Below are positions 54,910 to 63,824 of a stretch of DNA of 64,000 nt, piece after piece. Each line of letters starts with the position of its first letter. The stretch's first letter is position 1. The DNA comes from Methanosarcina barkeri 3 (lineage in GTDB: Archaea > Halobacteriota > Methanosarcinia > Methanosarcinales > Methanosarcinaceae), in NCBI RefSeq assembly GCF_000970305.1, contig NZ_CP009517.1, positions 4,092,001 to 4,156,000 of the forward strand, in the 5' to 3' direction. Under the pieces are notes generated by a model that saw only the letters and a program-made list of their open reading frames with translations, was not told where the DNA came from and made no database searches. The position numbers and the translations under genes were made by a program.

Positions 54910-55527
54910 ATGGTAACGGAAAATGTTTGGTCCCATTTTGGGATGTGGTGGGTCGTCGGCCTGTGGATCATCATTTACGGGGTGTTCCTGCTATTTGTAC
55001 CGTTTTATAAAAAGAGCCAGATAAAGCCTGCGGGAGTATATACAGCATTTATTGTTGCATTTGCACTTGAGATGTTCGGTGTGCCTTTCAGCATGTTTGC
55101 GATAGGATGGCTCTTCGGCGTTACGCTTCCAGAAGGTGTTTTATGGGGTCATACACTTGTGCAGTATATCGGCTTTTGGGGAATGTACCTAGGAATCCTC
55201 ATATCCCTGACCGGAGCTGCACTGGTAGTGTCAGGCTGGAATCAGATTCATAAGAACTACTGGAGTAAGGAGGAAGGAAAAGGAAAACTTGTTACAACTG
55301 GTATCTACAGGTATATTCGCCATCCTCAATACACTGGCTTTTTCATGATAACCCTGGGAATGATGTTGGAATGGGCTACTCTGCCTCTTATAATCCTTTA
55401 TTCGTTGCTTCTTGTCCTTTATTATAAGCTTGCCAAAAAAGAAGAACTGGACATAGAGAAAGAGTTCGGTAGTGAATATCTTGAATATAAAAAGAAAACA
55501 AAAATGTTTATCCCTTACATCATCTAA
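54910..55527 (+). CDS. ICMT/PEMT-like membrane methyltransferase
   Basis: 205 aa from the ATG at 54910 (GAGGTGA 6 nt upstream; the ATG at 54892 lacks a site). Five or so membrane helices. The C-terminal half has the PEMT/ICMT signature: LVTTGIYRYIRHPQYTGFFMITLG, then a terminal EFGSEYLEYKKKTKMFIP with the conserved Glu/Tyr. It should methylate a lipid or small hydrophobic substrate with SAM; the substrate is unknown. Confidence 0.85.
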   Translation: MVTENVWSHFGMWWVVGLWIIIYGVFLLFVPFYKKSQIKPAGVYTAFIVAFALEMFGVPFSMFAIGWLFGVTLPEGVLWGHTLVQYIGFWGMYLGILISLTGAALVVSGWNQIHKNYWSKEEGKGKLVTTGIYRYIRHPQYTGFFMITLGMMLEWATLPLIILYSLLLVLYYKLAKKEELDIEKEFGSEYLEYKKKTKMFIPYII

Positions 55528-55590
55528 GCCCGAATTTATCCCCTACATCATCTAAGTCCAAATTTATCCCTTACATCATCTGAGTTCGAA
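55507..55590. repeat. 28-bp tandem repeat containing a gene's stop codon
   Basis: Three copies of tttatccc(t/c)tacatcatct(a/g)ag(c/t)ccgaa-like sequence at 55507, 55535 and 55563. The first encodes the last residues (FIPYII) and the stop of the methyltransferase gene. Confidence 0.95.
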
Positions 55591-55719
55591 TGAAAAATCT
55601 ACAATTTTAAGGGGCATGGGCTGGAATATGCCAGCATCTATCCCCAGTCTTAGAATCAAATTCTCAAATGATGTATTCTCAAATGGTATACACTCGAATA
55701 GAACTTCTCCCTCAAAACT

Positions 55720-55738
55720 TGAGGTTTTAGGAGAGAAA
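55720..55738 (+). terminator. small hairpin with T run between convergent genes
   Basis: CCTCAA-aac-TTGAGG followed by TTTT, between the methyltransferase and ccdA genes. Confidence 0.5.
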
Positions 55739-55755
55739 GTTTAGAGGGTGGTGAT

Positions 55756-56406
55756 TTACATGAACCACTGATAATGGTTTTGGTAGATCATCCAGAGCCC
55801 GACAAGTACCAATACTATTCCCACTACTTTTTTGAAAACTGCATCCCACTTTGAAATAAGCCGGATCTTAGAGGCGGAAAAGTGGGCTGAGTAGGCAAGC
55901 AGAAGCATTGGAACCGCAAACCCAAGCGAATAGATTAAAAGAGTAAACGCTCCAGTAGCAGTGTTTCCCTCTACAGCTACCATGGTCAGTATAGAGCCTA
56001 AAATTGGTCCGACGCAAGGGATCCAAAGAACACCTAGGGAAAGACCAAGCAAGAGGCCTGAAAAAGTTCCTTCATCATTCATTTTTCCAAGAAGGGGAAA
56101 TTTTGAAAATGAATTGAATAGGCTTATATCAAAGAGTAGAGCAAAGCCAAGTATGAGAATCAAGACTTCTGCTAGAATCTTAAGTTGATCCGTATACGCA
56201 TAAAACACTGACCCAAAGGCAGAGGTTGCCACTCCCATTATAGTGAAGGATATTGAGACTCCAAGCACTATTGCTAGAGGCCTCAATTTGTTTTTTCCTG
56301 CAGATGTTGCCAGGACAGCAGGCAGAAGAGGAAGGATGCAAGGGGACAGGACACTGGCAATTCCTGCTCCAAATGCAACCACAGGGGAAATAACTTCAGA
56401 ATACAT
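55756..56406 (-). CDS. ccdA: CcdA/DsbD-type thiol transport membrane protein
   Basis: 216 aa, six membrane helices. The two redox Cys sit in SVLSPCILPLLPAV and GVLWIPCVGPILG, as in CcdA. It passes reducing equivalents from cytosolic thioredoxin across the membrane. The thioredoxin-like lipoprotein gene lies upstream on the same strand (130 bp), a natural partner for an outside thiol-reducing pathway. Confidence 0.92.
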   Translation of the reverse strand: MYSEVISPVVAFGAGIASVLSPCILPLLPAVLATSAGKNKLRPLAIVLGVSISFTIMGVATSAFGSVFYAYTDQLKILAEVLILILGFALLFDISLFNSFSKFPLLGKMNDEGTFSGLLLGLSLGVLWIPCVGPILGSILTMVAVEGNTATGAFTLLIYSLGFAVPMLLLAYSAHFSASKIRLISKWDAVFKKVVGIVLVLVGLWMIYQNHYQWFM

Positions 56407-56536
56407 AGTTCCAATTTCTTTTTTAGGGTTTGTTTACTATAGTGTTTTTCCCCGGAACTCCGGGTTTACCATAAGCTTGAACTTCGAAATTAATCAGTTC
56501 AGAAAATAATTCTGATCAGTAATTATATTTTTATTA

Positions 56537-57169
56537 TTATATACTTTTCCCTTCTTGGAGAAGGGCAAGATTTATACGATCCTCATAAACCTTTTTTTCC
56601 ATTTGTCCTTGAATTCTAGCCTGGAATCTATCCTTAGTGACTGTTCCATTCTCTTGCATATACACATAATCCCCGTCTTCAATACCCACGATCAAAGAAG
56701 TGTCAGGGACATATCCGATTTCAAAGTAAGCTTCAAGATCAGGGCTCTCAGTTATATCTATAGACGTAATAGTAGCTTTCCCACTGTATTCTGTTGCCAG
56801 TTCCTTAAGCATGGGTCTCATAGCCTGGCATGGACCGCAGTGTTTGGATCCTATTTTCACAAGAACCGGTCCCTGCTTGAGGGATGTATTTATCTGTTCA
56901 AGAGAAGTCACTGTAAGAACACTACTTCCTTCCTGAGTTTCCTGAGAAGTTTTGTTCTGTCCGGATTTGTTTGTTTCGGCAATGTCATTACTCCCCTGAA
57001 CTGCCTGGGTTTCCTGAGAGACTGTTTCAGACCCGTTTGTTTTGACAATGTCATTACTCTCCTGAACTGCCTGTGCATCTGTGGAATTGTTTTTCTGGCT
57101 TTCATCAGTACAGCCCGCGGCAAAGATTACAGCTGCAAGCATTATCAATAATATAATTAATTTCTTCAT
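56537..57169 (-). CDS. thioredoxin-fold lipoprotein
   Basis: 210 aa. Signal peptide with lipobox IFAAGC (lipidated Cys20), a linker of about 65 residues with two related QAVQ(E/G)SNDI..TN segments, then a thioredoxin domain with active site C111-G-P-C114 preceded by His (KHCGPC, not WCGPC) and the cis-Pro region GYVPDTS. Anchored outside the cell, it probably receives electrons from the CcdA encoded next door. Confidence 0.9.
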   Translation of the reverse strand: MKKLIILLIMLAAVIFAAGCTDESQKNNSTDAQAVQESNDIVKTNGSETVSQETQAVQGSNDIAETNKSGQNKTSQETQEGSSVLTVTSLEQINTSLKQGPVLVKIGSKHCGPCQAMRPMLKELATEYSGKATITSIDITESPDLEAYFEIGYVPDTSLIVGIEDGDYVYMQENGTVTKDRFQARIQGQMEKKVYEDRINLALLQEGKSI

Positions 57170-57589
57170 GTTCTCAACGTTAATTTTTTATTTTATAGTA
57201 TTTTACATATTATATAGCAATTATGTTATATGGTAATAATTTTCTCTTTCCAAAGATAACCTTATTTTAAAATAGCCTTAATTTCTACTGGTTGTGAAAT
57301 TAGAATTATGAAATAGAATTATCGACAAACTTCAAATAACTAATTCTAAGGAAAAGAAAATATATACCTAGTTTAAGAGACTTTTGGTTTACTGGAGAAA
57401 TATAAAAAATTCAAAATTATATATTAAAAGTAAATATAGGAAATAACATTAAACTTGTAAAGGGTAGAAGAGATATTTAAAAAGTCTAATTATAATTACC
57501 GAATGAACCGATTGAACAAAAGTTAGCGGATTAAAGAGAGAGGATTCCTCCAAAAAATGTCAGGTTTAACGTTTGGTTTGGTAAAGAAA
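57170..57589. other. AT-rich spacer
   Basis: 420 bp non-coding, with TATA-like tracts near the lipoprotein start (57200-57240, minus strand). Confidence 0.4.
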
Positions 57590-57613
57590 GGTTAGCCGGT
57601 TGATAGGCTAACC
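57590..57613 (-). terminator. hairpin after the mrp gene
   Basis: GGTTAGCC-ggttgata-GGCTAACC, perfect 8-bp stem, 47 bp past the mrp stop. On the minus strand it is followed by tttcttta. Confidence 0.65.
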
Positions 57614-57659
57614 GGTTGTAAGAGGTTACATAACCAGAAAACGTACCAATATTTCCTTT

Positions 57660-58511
57660 TTATTTTGCCTTATCCTCTCCCAGAGTTTGTTCTACTGCAG
57701 TTATAATAGCTTCAAAGTTCTTCTGCCATTCCGTACTGTGCTCAAGCAGCCCCTGGACAATAGTGCCTTTATCTTCCATTTCTGCAACCTTTGGCTCAAT
57801 AGGAAGTCTGGCAAGAATAGGAATATTGAAGTCTTCTGAAGCTTTTTCCACGCCTCCGGTTCCGAACACCTCTATCGGCTTGCCGCAGTGGGGACAAATA
57901 AGCCCGTGCATATTGTCAACAAGCCCTATGATAGGCACGTTAAGCTTTTCAGAGAATCTGATTGATTTTCGAACACTGATAAGGGCTACGTCCTGAGGAG
58001 TTGTAACAAGAACCGAACCGTCGCAGTTGGGGATAAGCTGGGCCACACTCAAAGGTTCGTCTCCTGTGCCAGGAGGCAAATCTATAATCAGGAAATCGAG
58101 TGCTCCCCAACTAACGTCTTCCAGGAATTGTTTAATTGCTCCCATTTTGGCAGGTCCCCTCCAGATAATAGGAGAATCCTTGTCTCCGAGCAGAAAACCG
58201 ACAGACATCATAGAAAGGTTGGGAAGTACCGAGATTGGAATAATCCCTTCTTCATTAACCTCGGGTCTTTGAGACTCTAACCCAAAAAGTGTAGGAATTG
58301 TCGGGCCGTGAATATCGCAGTCCAGAAGCCCAACTTTGTGTCCTCGCAGGGCAAGCCCGGCAGCCAAATTTGCTGCAACTGTACTTTTCCCTACTCCTCC
58401 CTTCCCACTCATAACCATGATCTTACGCTTAATGCGTCTGAGGTTGACTACTATTTTAGGCTCTTCTGGCTTTTCTGACAAGCTCTCAAGTGGTTGAACC
58501 TTATCTGTCAT
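57660..58511 (-). CDS. Mrp/NBP35-family Fe-S carrier ATPase
   Basis: 283 aa. Deviant Walker A SGKGGVGKS (35-43), LLDCDIHGPTIPTLFG, LIIDLPPGTGDEPLSV, and a C-terminal CxxC (ICPHCG) that bridges an Fe-S cluster in the dimer. It delivers Fe-S clusters to apo-proteins, of which this organism has many. Co-directional with DUF134, 25 bp downstream of it. Confidence 0.93.
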   Translation of the reverse strand: MTDKVQPLESLSEKPEEPKIVVNLRRIKRKIMVMSGKGGVGKSTVAANLAAGLALRGHKVGLLDCDIHGPTIPTLFGLESQRPEVNEEGIIPISVLPNLSMMSVGFLLGDKDSPIIWRGPAKMGAIKQFLEDVSWGALDFLIIDLPPGTGDEPLSVAQLIPNCDGSVLVTTPQDVALISVRKSIRFSEKLNVPIIGLVDNMHGLICPHCGKPIEVFGTGGVEKASEDFNIPILARLPIEPKVAEMEDKGTIVQGLLEHSTEWQKNFEAIITAVEQTLGEDKAK

Positions 58512-58536
58512 TTTTATCGCCTGTATAAATTCCGTA

Positions 58537-58902
58537 TTATTCCCAATTTTCGGATTTCTCTTTTATGTTGTCAGCATCTTCACTATTGTCAGTGCTATCA
58601 GCGCTGATATAGTTACCGCCCTTTATCTCTATTGCTTTTCCTGTGCTAAGGGCGAGAGCAATTTTCATTCTAGCAGCTTTTAGATCTTCCCAGAAAGCTC
58701 TCCTTGAGATTCCTACTCTAATGGCTGCATCTTCCTGCCTCAGACCTTCAACATCTACAAGTCTCAGGGCCTCAAGCTCTTCTACCGTGATAGATACAAC
58801 CTCAAGGTCCGCCAGCGGGACTCCTCTAGGCTTGAAATATGTAATGTCAGGCGTTTGCTCAACACGCCTTGGACACTTTGGTCGTCCTCTGCATTTTTTC
58901 AT
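58537..58902 (-). CDS. DUF134 HTH protein
   Basis: 121 aa. N-terminal [13 protein letters not shown] with clustered Cys, FKPRGVPL, then a sigma-like HTH ([34 protein letters not shown]). The family is widely found next to Mrp and Fe-S genes, and it probably regulates the mrp unit. Possible metal or cluster binding by C4 and C10 is inference. Confidence 0.9.
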   Translation of the reverse strand: MKKCRGRPKCPRRVEQTPDITYFKPRGVPLADLEVVSITVEELEALRLVDVEGLRQEDAAIRVGISRRAFWEDLKAARMKIALALSTGKAIEIKGGNYISADSTDNSEDADNIKEKSENWE

Positions 58903-58981
58903 AGGTTACTTATGCACATTGCGGAATAAATATATAACAATTTCTACTCTTCAACAGAAAAATATATATATTTATGTACAA

Positions 58982-59137
58982 ATGAGTAAAATTATAGTTA
59001 TGGGTAAAATTACCGTTATGGATAAAATCACAGTTGCCTGCTACAAGATTAGAGGAAGTAGTTATAAAATTGCACACCTAAAGGAAGCGATAAAACCCTT
59101 AACATGCTTAATTCCTGAGGAGTCAGGGACTTTGTAG
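58982..59137 (+). CDS. small hypothetical protein with repeated N-terminus
   Basis: 51 aa. A TATA-like atatatatatttatg lies 10-25 bp before the ATG. The first 18 codons are three copies of an 18-bp unit giving MSKIIV-MGKITV-MDKITV; the remainder (ACYKIRGSSYKIAHLKEAIKPL) is not recognised. Ends in TAG. It may be the remnant of a longer gene. Divergent from DUF134. From 59138 to 59431 nothing is seen. Confidence 0.35.
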   Translation: MSKIIVMGKITVMDKITVACYKIRGSSYKIAHLKEAIKPLTCLIPEESGTL

Positions 59138-59431
59138 GCGTTAAGGGAGTCTGGAAAACTTAACTTCTTTTAGTGTAGATCCTTAAAGGAAAGACAACAG
59201 AAAATTTCTGCGAAGACCATATAGATAAGAGTATGAACCTTATCATTAGGAAGAATGTCTTATTATAGTTTTAGTATTATTTTTTCTTTTTTGACTTTTT
59301 TTATCTAACTCGATTTTTTACTGAGATCCAGATATCTATTTCGATACCCCTCGTAGAAATATTTATACCTTCACAGCTTATCTGTGGTTATAATTCCCCA
59401 TCTATGTTAAAAATCCCCGGGAGAAAAAAGT

Positions 59432-59965
59432 GTGCAGTGCGCGTTATGTCGGATTAAGGAATGCGTGAAAGGTAAAAATTGTTCAGTCATTAGATATGGG
59501 CTTGAATATACAGGCGACAATCTTAAATCAATTCAGATTTCTGCCTGGCTTGAATCCGATGGCATGAAAAGGACGAAACTTGAAGAGATAGCTATTTATG
59601 CAAAAAGGCTTGGGTATACAAAAATAGGAATTGCTTTTTGTATTGAATATGAACGAGAAGCAAAGCTAGTTTATGAGATTCTTTCAAGATATTTTGAGGT
59701 GTTTTCGGTTTGCTGCAAAGTCTGCAGCTTCGAAAAAGCTAGTCTCGGAATTAAAAAATCCGAGGGCCAGGAGTTTGAAGCGGTCTGTAATCCTATCGGT
59801 CAGGCGCAGCTACTGAATGATGATCTTACGGATCTCAATATCATGTTGGGGCTTAAAACAGGCTATGATATCCTTTTTGCAAAATACTCCGAAGCTCCTG
59901 CAATAACGCTGCCTATTGAAGAGCTACCCCAGTTAGCTGATCCGAAAATTGACGTTATAGAATAA
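59432..59965 (+). CDS. DUF1847 metal-binding protein
   Basis: 177 aa, GTG start with GGGAG upstream. N-terminal C-x2-C..C..C cluster (CALCRIKECVKGKNC), RLGYTKIGIAFC, VCCKVC, and the family end CNPIGQAQLLNDDLTDLNIMLGL..GYD..F. About ten Cys suggest Fe-S or zinc binding. Function unknown. Followed 63 bp later by DUF1284. Confidence 0.9.
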   Translation: MQCALCRIKECVKGKNCSVIRYGLEYTGDNLKSIQISAWLESDGMKRTKLEEIAIYAKRLGYTKIGIAFCIEYEREAKLVYEILSRYFEVFSVCCKVCSFEKASLGIKKSEGQEFEAVCNPIGQAQLLNDDLTDLNIMLGLKTGYDILFAKYSEAPAITLPIEELPQLADPKIDVIE

Positions 59966-60028
59966 ATTCCTGAAGTTAACTTTTGAAACTTATCCTTAAT
60001 TTTGTGAGTTGAAGTCCTGGAGAAAGAT

Positions 60029-60478
60029 ATGCTCAAAAAATCGAACACATCTGGATCGGATTCTGAAACCAGATCTAAATGCCTGAAGATCAGAGCTCAT
60101 CACCTGTGTTGCATCCAGGGTTTTCAGGGATACGGATACAGCCCGGTTTTCGTGGCTAATATGAGGGCCGTAATTTCAGATATTAAGGCTTTTCCTTCAA
60201 GATCTCTGGAACTGGTATCTGAATGTGATGTAATCTGTGCGTCCTGCCCAGGCAAAAGGGAATGCACTGCTCAAGAATCAACTAGTTCTCGCAGAATAAA
60301 AAGCATGGATCTTGTTGTTATGGAGAAATTAAAGATAAAAGAAGGAACTGTCATGGAGGCAGATGAAGCCTTCAGTTTAGTTAATTCACAACTGGTCAAT
60401 CCATCCGACATTAATGACGTCTGCGGGACCTGCAAATGGAGACAGAAGTGTCTCTGGTACATGCAGGATGAAGAATAA
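60029..60478 (+). CDS. DUF1284 Cys-rich protein
   Basis: 149 aa, ATG with GGAG 9 nt upstream. IRAHHLCCIQGFQGYGYS is the DUF1284 signature; later Cys pairs (CDVICASCPGKREC, CGTCKWRQKC) suit an Fe-S cluster. Function unknown. It forms a likely operon with DUF1847. Confidence 0.9.
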   Translation: MLKKSNTSGSDSETRSKCLKIRAHHLCCIQGFQGYGYSPVFVANMRAVISDIKAFPSRSLELVSECDVICASCPGKRECTAQESTSSRRIKSMDLVVMEKLKIKEGTVMEADEAFSLVNSQLVNPSDINDVCGTCKWRQKCLWYMQDEE

Positions 60479-60715
60479 AACCATGAAAGAAAAATTATGA
60501 AAAAACAATTATGGAAAAAATTATAGAAGAGAAAATAGAAGAGAAGAGAAAATAGAAGAGAAATTATGAAAGAACAAATTGCGATAAATAAAGCATGGAA
60601 GATGAAATTATAAATAAAAAATAATTAAATTCAATAAAAAAGAAAATATTCTCTTTCTCATTTGCTTTCTTCAACTTTTAACTGAAATTTTTTCTTGAGT
60701 GATTTTTCCTGACTT
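60479..60715. repeat. A-rich low-complexity repeats after DUF1284
   Basis: Overlapping copies of 'atgaaagaaaaatt' and 'gaagagaaaatagaa', beginning right at the DUF1284 stop. No gene. Confidence 0.7.
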
Positions 60716-61618
60716 TTATTTTAAACCTGCACTGATCTCATAGATTTTTGCGAGAAACTCAATATTCTGAACTGCATTCTGTTCTATTCCCAATTCATAT
60801 GGAGAAAAGCCGAGAGCAAGACCCAGTAGCTGAGAATAGTGAAGGACAGGGATCGAGTAATCCGTTCCGAATTTTTCGTTGACTGCAAGTTGTCCCCTGT
60901 CAAATTGCAGGTGGCAGAAAGGACATGCATTAACGATACAATCCACTCCTGCTTGCCGAATACAGGCTAGTTTGTGCTCAAGCATTTCAAGGGACTCGGC
61001 AGCATGCCCTGAACGGACTCCTCCTCCGGCTCCACAGCACATCATTTTGTCAGTATAATCTACGCTTTTTGCACCCGTAGCTTCGACAAGTTCATCAAAG
61101 AAAACCGGAGCCTCTGTTTCTCCGAGATTTCGGTCCTTTGAAGGCTTGATAAGGTGACATCCGTAGTGAAGTGCCACTTTAAGGTCAAGCTGGGTTGTGA
61201 TATGATCCTTGAGCTTTTCAGGCCCAAACTCTTTATATAGATATTCGATTATGTGCCTAACTTCGGCAGTGCCTCTGAATTCCATGCCGATTTCTTTAAG
61301 GCAATTATTCGTGCATGCCTTTAATTCAGGGTCCTTTTTAAGCTCCAGATTAGCATCTGCCAGTGAGCCGTAGCAACCATTGCAGACTGTAAGTAAGTCC
61401 CTGCCCATTTTTTCAGAGAGAACTATGTTCCGGCTGGCAAGGGCAAGCCAGGTTGCTTTATCAAAGGATTTGAAAACTCCTGGTGCAGGACAGCAGGAAG
61501 CTCCTGGCAGGTCGGATACGTCTATATCAAGTTTCTGCAGGCAGAGTTTAGTTGCTTTCTCAATGCCGGGATAACGATTGGGTACGATGCATCCAAGGAA
61601 CAGCGATAGTTTTTCCAT
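60716..61618 (-). CDS. hdrB: Heterodisulfide reductase subunit B
   Basis: 300 aa. Two CCG-type motifs: SCCPAPGVFKSF in the N-terminal half and MMCCGAGGGVRSG in the C-terminal half, with the paired CNACPFCH-like NACPFCHLQFD. These bind the noncubane [4Fe-4S] clusters that reduce CoM-S-S-CoB. Ribosome site GGAGG. It follows hdrC by 11 bp. The FAD-binding hdrA is not in the window. Confidence 0.95.
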   Translation of the reverse strand: MEKLSLFLGCIVPNRYPGIEKATKLCLQKLDIDVSDLPGASCCPAPGVFKSFDKATWLALASRNIVLSEKMGRDLLTVCNGCYGSLADANLELKKDPELKACTNNCLKEIGMEFRGTAEVRHIIEYLYKEFGPEKLKDHITTQLDLKVALHYGCHLIKPSKDRNLGETEAPVFFDELVEATGAKSVDYTDKMMCCGAGGGVRSGHAAESLEMLEHKLACIRQAGVDCIVNACPFCHLQFDRGQLAVNEKFGTDYSIPVLHYSQLLGLALGFSPYELGIEQNAVQNIEFLAKIYEISAGLK

Positions 61619-61629
61619 GTTCTGCCTCC

Positions 61630-62115
61630 TTATTTTTCAGCCACCAGCTCGTTAAATTTACATGCTTTAAGAAGGTTCCTTACCTCTTGAAGAGCTTCAG
61701 GATACTTCTGGACAGTCACAGGTATGGGATCAAGCCCAAGTTCTTCCCTCTTTTGCTTTGTTTCTTCGTCCAGAGGGACTGCATGTCCGCACTCCATTAC
61801 CATTTCCGAGATCTTCCTATGTTCCGGAAGCATGAAACCCTTTTTTACTGCAAGTCTCCTTAACTCAAGGAGAGCGTCAGTAATTGGTATATCGCGCGGG
61901 CAGCGTTCCTGACAGGTATAACAGGTAGTACAGAGCCAGAGCGCATCATCAGAAAGGACTGATACTCTGTTCTTGCGTGCGTCCCGAAGAATTCTTCTTG
62001 TATTAAGCCCGGTATGCCGCCCTGAAGGACAACTCCCTGTGCATGTGCCACACTGCATGCAGGAAAGTAAGTCAAGACCTGCATCCTTTAACACTTTTGA
62101 TAATTCTTCACTCAT
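61630..62115 (-). CDS. hdrC: Heterodisulfide reductase subunit C
   Basis: 161 aa with two ferredoxin-type clusters, CMQCGTCTGSCP and CTTCYTCQERCP. It relays electrons from HdrA to HdrB in the soluble HdrABC complex. First gene of the hdrCB unit. Confidence 0.95.
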   Translation of the reverse strand: MSEELSKVLKDAGLDLLSCMQCGTCTGSCPSGRHTGLNTRRILRDARKNRVSVLSDDALWLCTTCYTCQERCPRDIPITDALLELRRLAVKKGFMLPEHRKISEMVMECGHAVPLDEETKQKREELGLDPIPVTVQKYPEALQEVRNLLKACKFNELVAEK

Positions 62116-62590
62116 ACAGGTTCACTGTCTGATTTATTCGGTTCGTCTTTTTTAAAAAAGAAAGATAAGCAAGATAATTAGATAAAGAGAAAATTCCGCA
62201 ACTGAAATTGGTTTTTAGAACTTTACAATAAACAGGTTTTTCCTGAAAAATTCATTGTAAGTGCTTTCAGATTCTTCACTGATAAGTTCTTTTCTTACAA
62301 ATTTTTCTCATGTTGAATTCATTTTTACAGATTTATCTCATGATGAATTCATTTCTTGCAGATTTTACTCATTTTAATTATTAACCTCATAATATTTAAC
62401 ATAAGCTAAATTTGTCCGGTTCAATAAAAGGAGTGAAGAATTTAGTTCAAGATTAACAGTCACAGATTTTAGAATTTCTTTTTATTAACCATCCATTAGT
62501 GGTTAGTTTTTGCCAGTCATTCGTAATAATTAGTTCTTGCCGGTCATTCATTAATGAATTTTTATCAATCATCTGTTACTGAGTTTGTTT

Positions 62591-62652
62591 ATATATCTGA
62601 AGGCACAGGTTCTTGTTTCATATATTCCTAAAACCTGTGCCTTCAGATATAT
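62591..62652. repeat. perfect 21-bp inverted repeat with 20-nt loop
   Basis: Left arm 62591-62611 (atatatctgaaggcacaggt plus t) and right arm 62632-62652 are exact complements. The element lies 115 bp past the fno stop on the minus strand. The surrounding spacer 62116-62766 also has loose ttcattaatgaattt-type repeats and no gene. Confidence 0.97.
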
Positions 62653-62766
62653 TATTTATACGATTATATAAAATTGAGATTCCGGAAGAATACTTGTCTC
62701 TCCAGATTCAATATCTTTCATTTCTGATTTTTTCCTGCATACCTCTCGTGGTTCCAGAAGATATTA

Positions 62767-63462
62767 TCAAGAAAAGTTTATTCCTAGATCTTTTAGTCCG
62801 TTGAGTTTTGCAAGGTTGATCAGTAGTGGCGTAAGCGATTCCATAGTGTTTGCCTGCTTAATAGGACCTCCGTCCAGGGGTCTCAGGCATCCCATATTCT
62901 CTGTAAGCTTAATGACAAGCTTCTTTGCTTCTGCATCATCACCGCATACCAGTGCATGATGCACAGCCTTGCATTTGGCAATATCTTTCAATTTTCTTGC
63001 AGGGATATTGTGAAAAGCTGCAACAACTTTTGTAGAAGCCGGGACATTTTTCTGAATTGCAAGAGCGGCTGAACCTTCTTCTGGAGGTTTATATACAAAT
63101 AAGTCTCCTTCCTTTACCATCGGGACTACAGGAGTAATAATAATCTTGTTTTCAATAACTTCACGAATCTCATGCAGCAATGGTATAACATGGTCAAAAC
63201 GAAGAGAAAGAATTATTATTTCGGCTGCCTTCGCAGCTTCAAAATTAGTGTTTCCTGTAATGTTTATTCTTGAAGTATCGAACCCACAATTTTCAAGCTC
63301 TGATAAGTCTTGTTTTGCAGCTTCATCGGCAGCTTCCTTGGATCTGGACCCTATAATGATCTCGTTCTTTACACCTTCAGCCATAAGATTTTGAAGGGCC
63401 AGCCTGAGCACCATACCTTCTCCTATATTGCCAGTTCCTCCTAAGACAGCTATTTTTAACAT
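62767..63462 (-). CDS. fno: F420-dependent NADP reductase
   Basis: 231 aa from the ATG at 63462. N-terminal Rossmann motif AVLGGTGNIGEGM, NADP 2'-phosphate site IIIGSRSKEAADE, and VVAAFHNIPARKL, GDDAEAK and DGGPIKQANTMESLTPLLINL, all typical of Fno. It exchanges hydride between reduced F420 and NADP for biosynthesis. Confidence 0.95.
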   Translation of the reverse strand: MLKIAVLGGTGNIGEGMVLRLALQNLMAEGVKNEIIIGSRSKEAADEAAKQDLSELENCGFDTSRINITGNTNFEAAKAAEIIILSLRFDHVIPLLHEIREVIENKIIITPVVPMVKEGDLFVYKPPEEGSAALAIQKNVPASTKVVAAFHNIPARKLKDIAKCKAVHHALVCGDDAEAKKLVIKLTENMGCLRPLDGGPIKQANTMESLTPLLINLAKLNGLKDLGINFS

Positions 63463-63550
63463 TTTAGAACTCAATTTGAAAAAACCTCCAGTTTGCTATA
63501 GATTTCATAAAGTATGTTAGAAAGTAGTATACTTTATATCTTTGTTAACT

Positions 63551-63641
63551 AAATTGCGATCGTTAATGAGATTAGAATAATCGCTAATTTAATTAGAATA
63601 ATCACTAATTAAATTAGAATAATCACTAATTAAATTAGAAC
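63551..63641. repeat. 21-bp tandem array upstream of fno
   Basis: Four copies of ttagaataatcactaattaaa (period 21 at 63572, 63593, 63614, 63635) in the fno promoter region. The rest of 63642-63824 is AT-rich with no gene. Confidence 0.93.
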
Positions 63642-63824
63642 GTTGTGTATGGCAACTCAAACTTTTAAATTATTTTTATTAATCAGGATGTTTCTCCTGG
63701 ACTATGAAGCTAAACTCTTTTATTAATTTCGCTTTTTTCATTTAGTATTTCTTTTAATTTTTCGATATTTTAGATGGAAATTTAAAAGGTTTTGAAATAT
63801 GCGTAATTCATTTTGCTTGAATTT

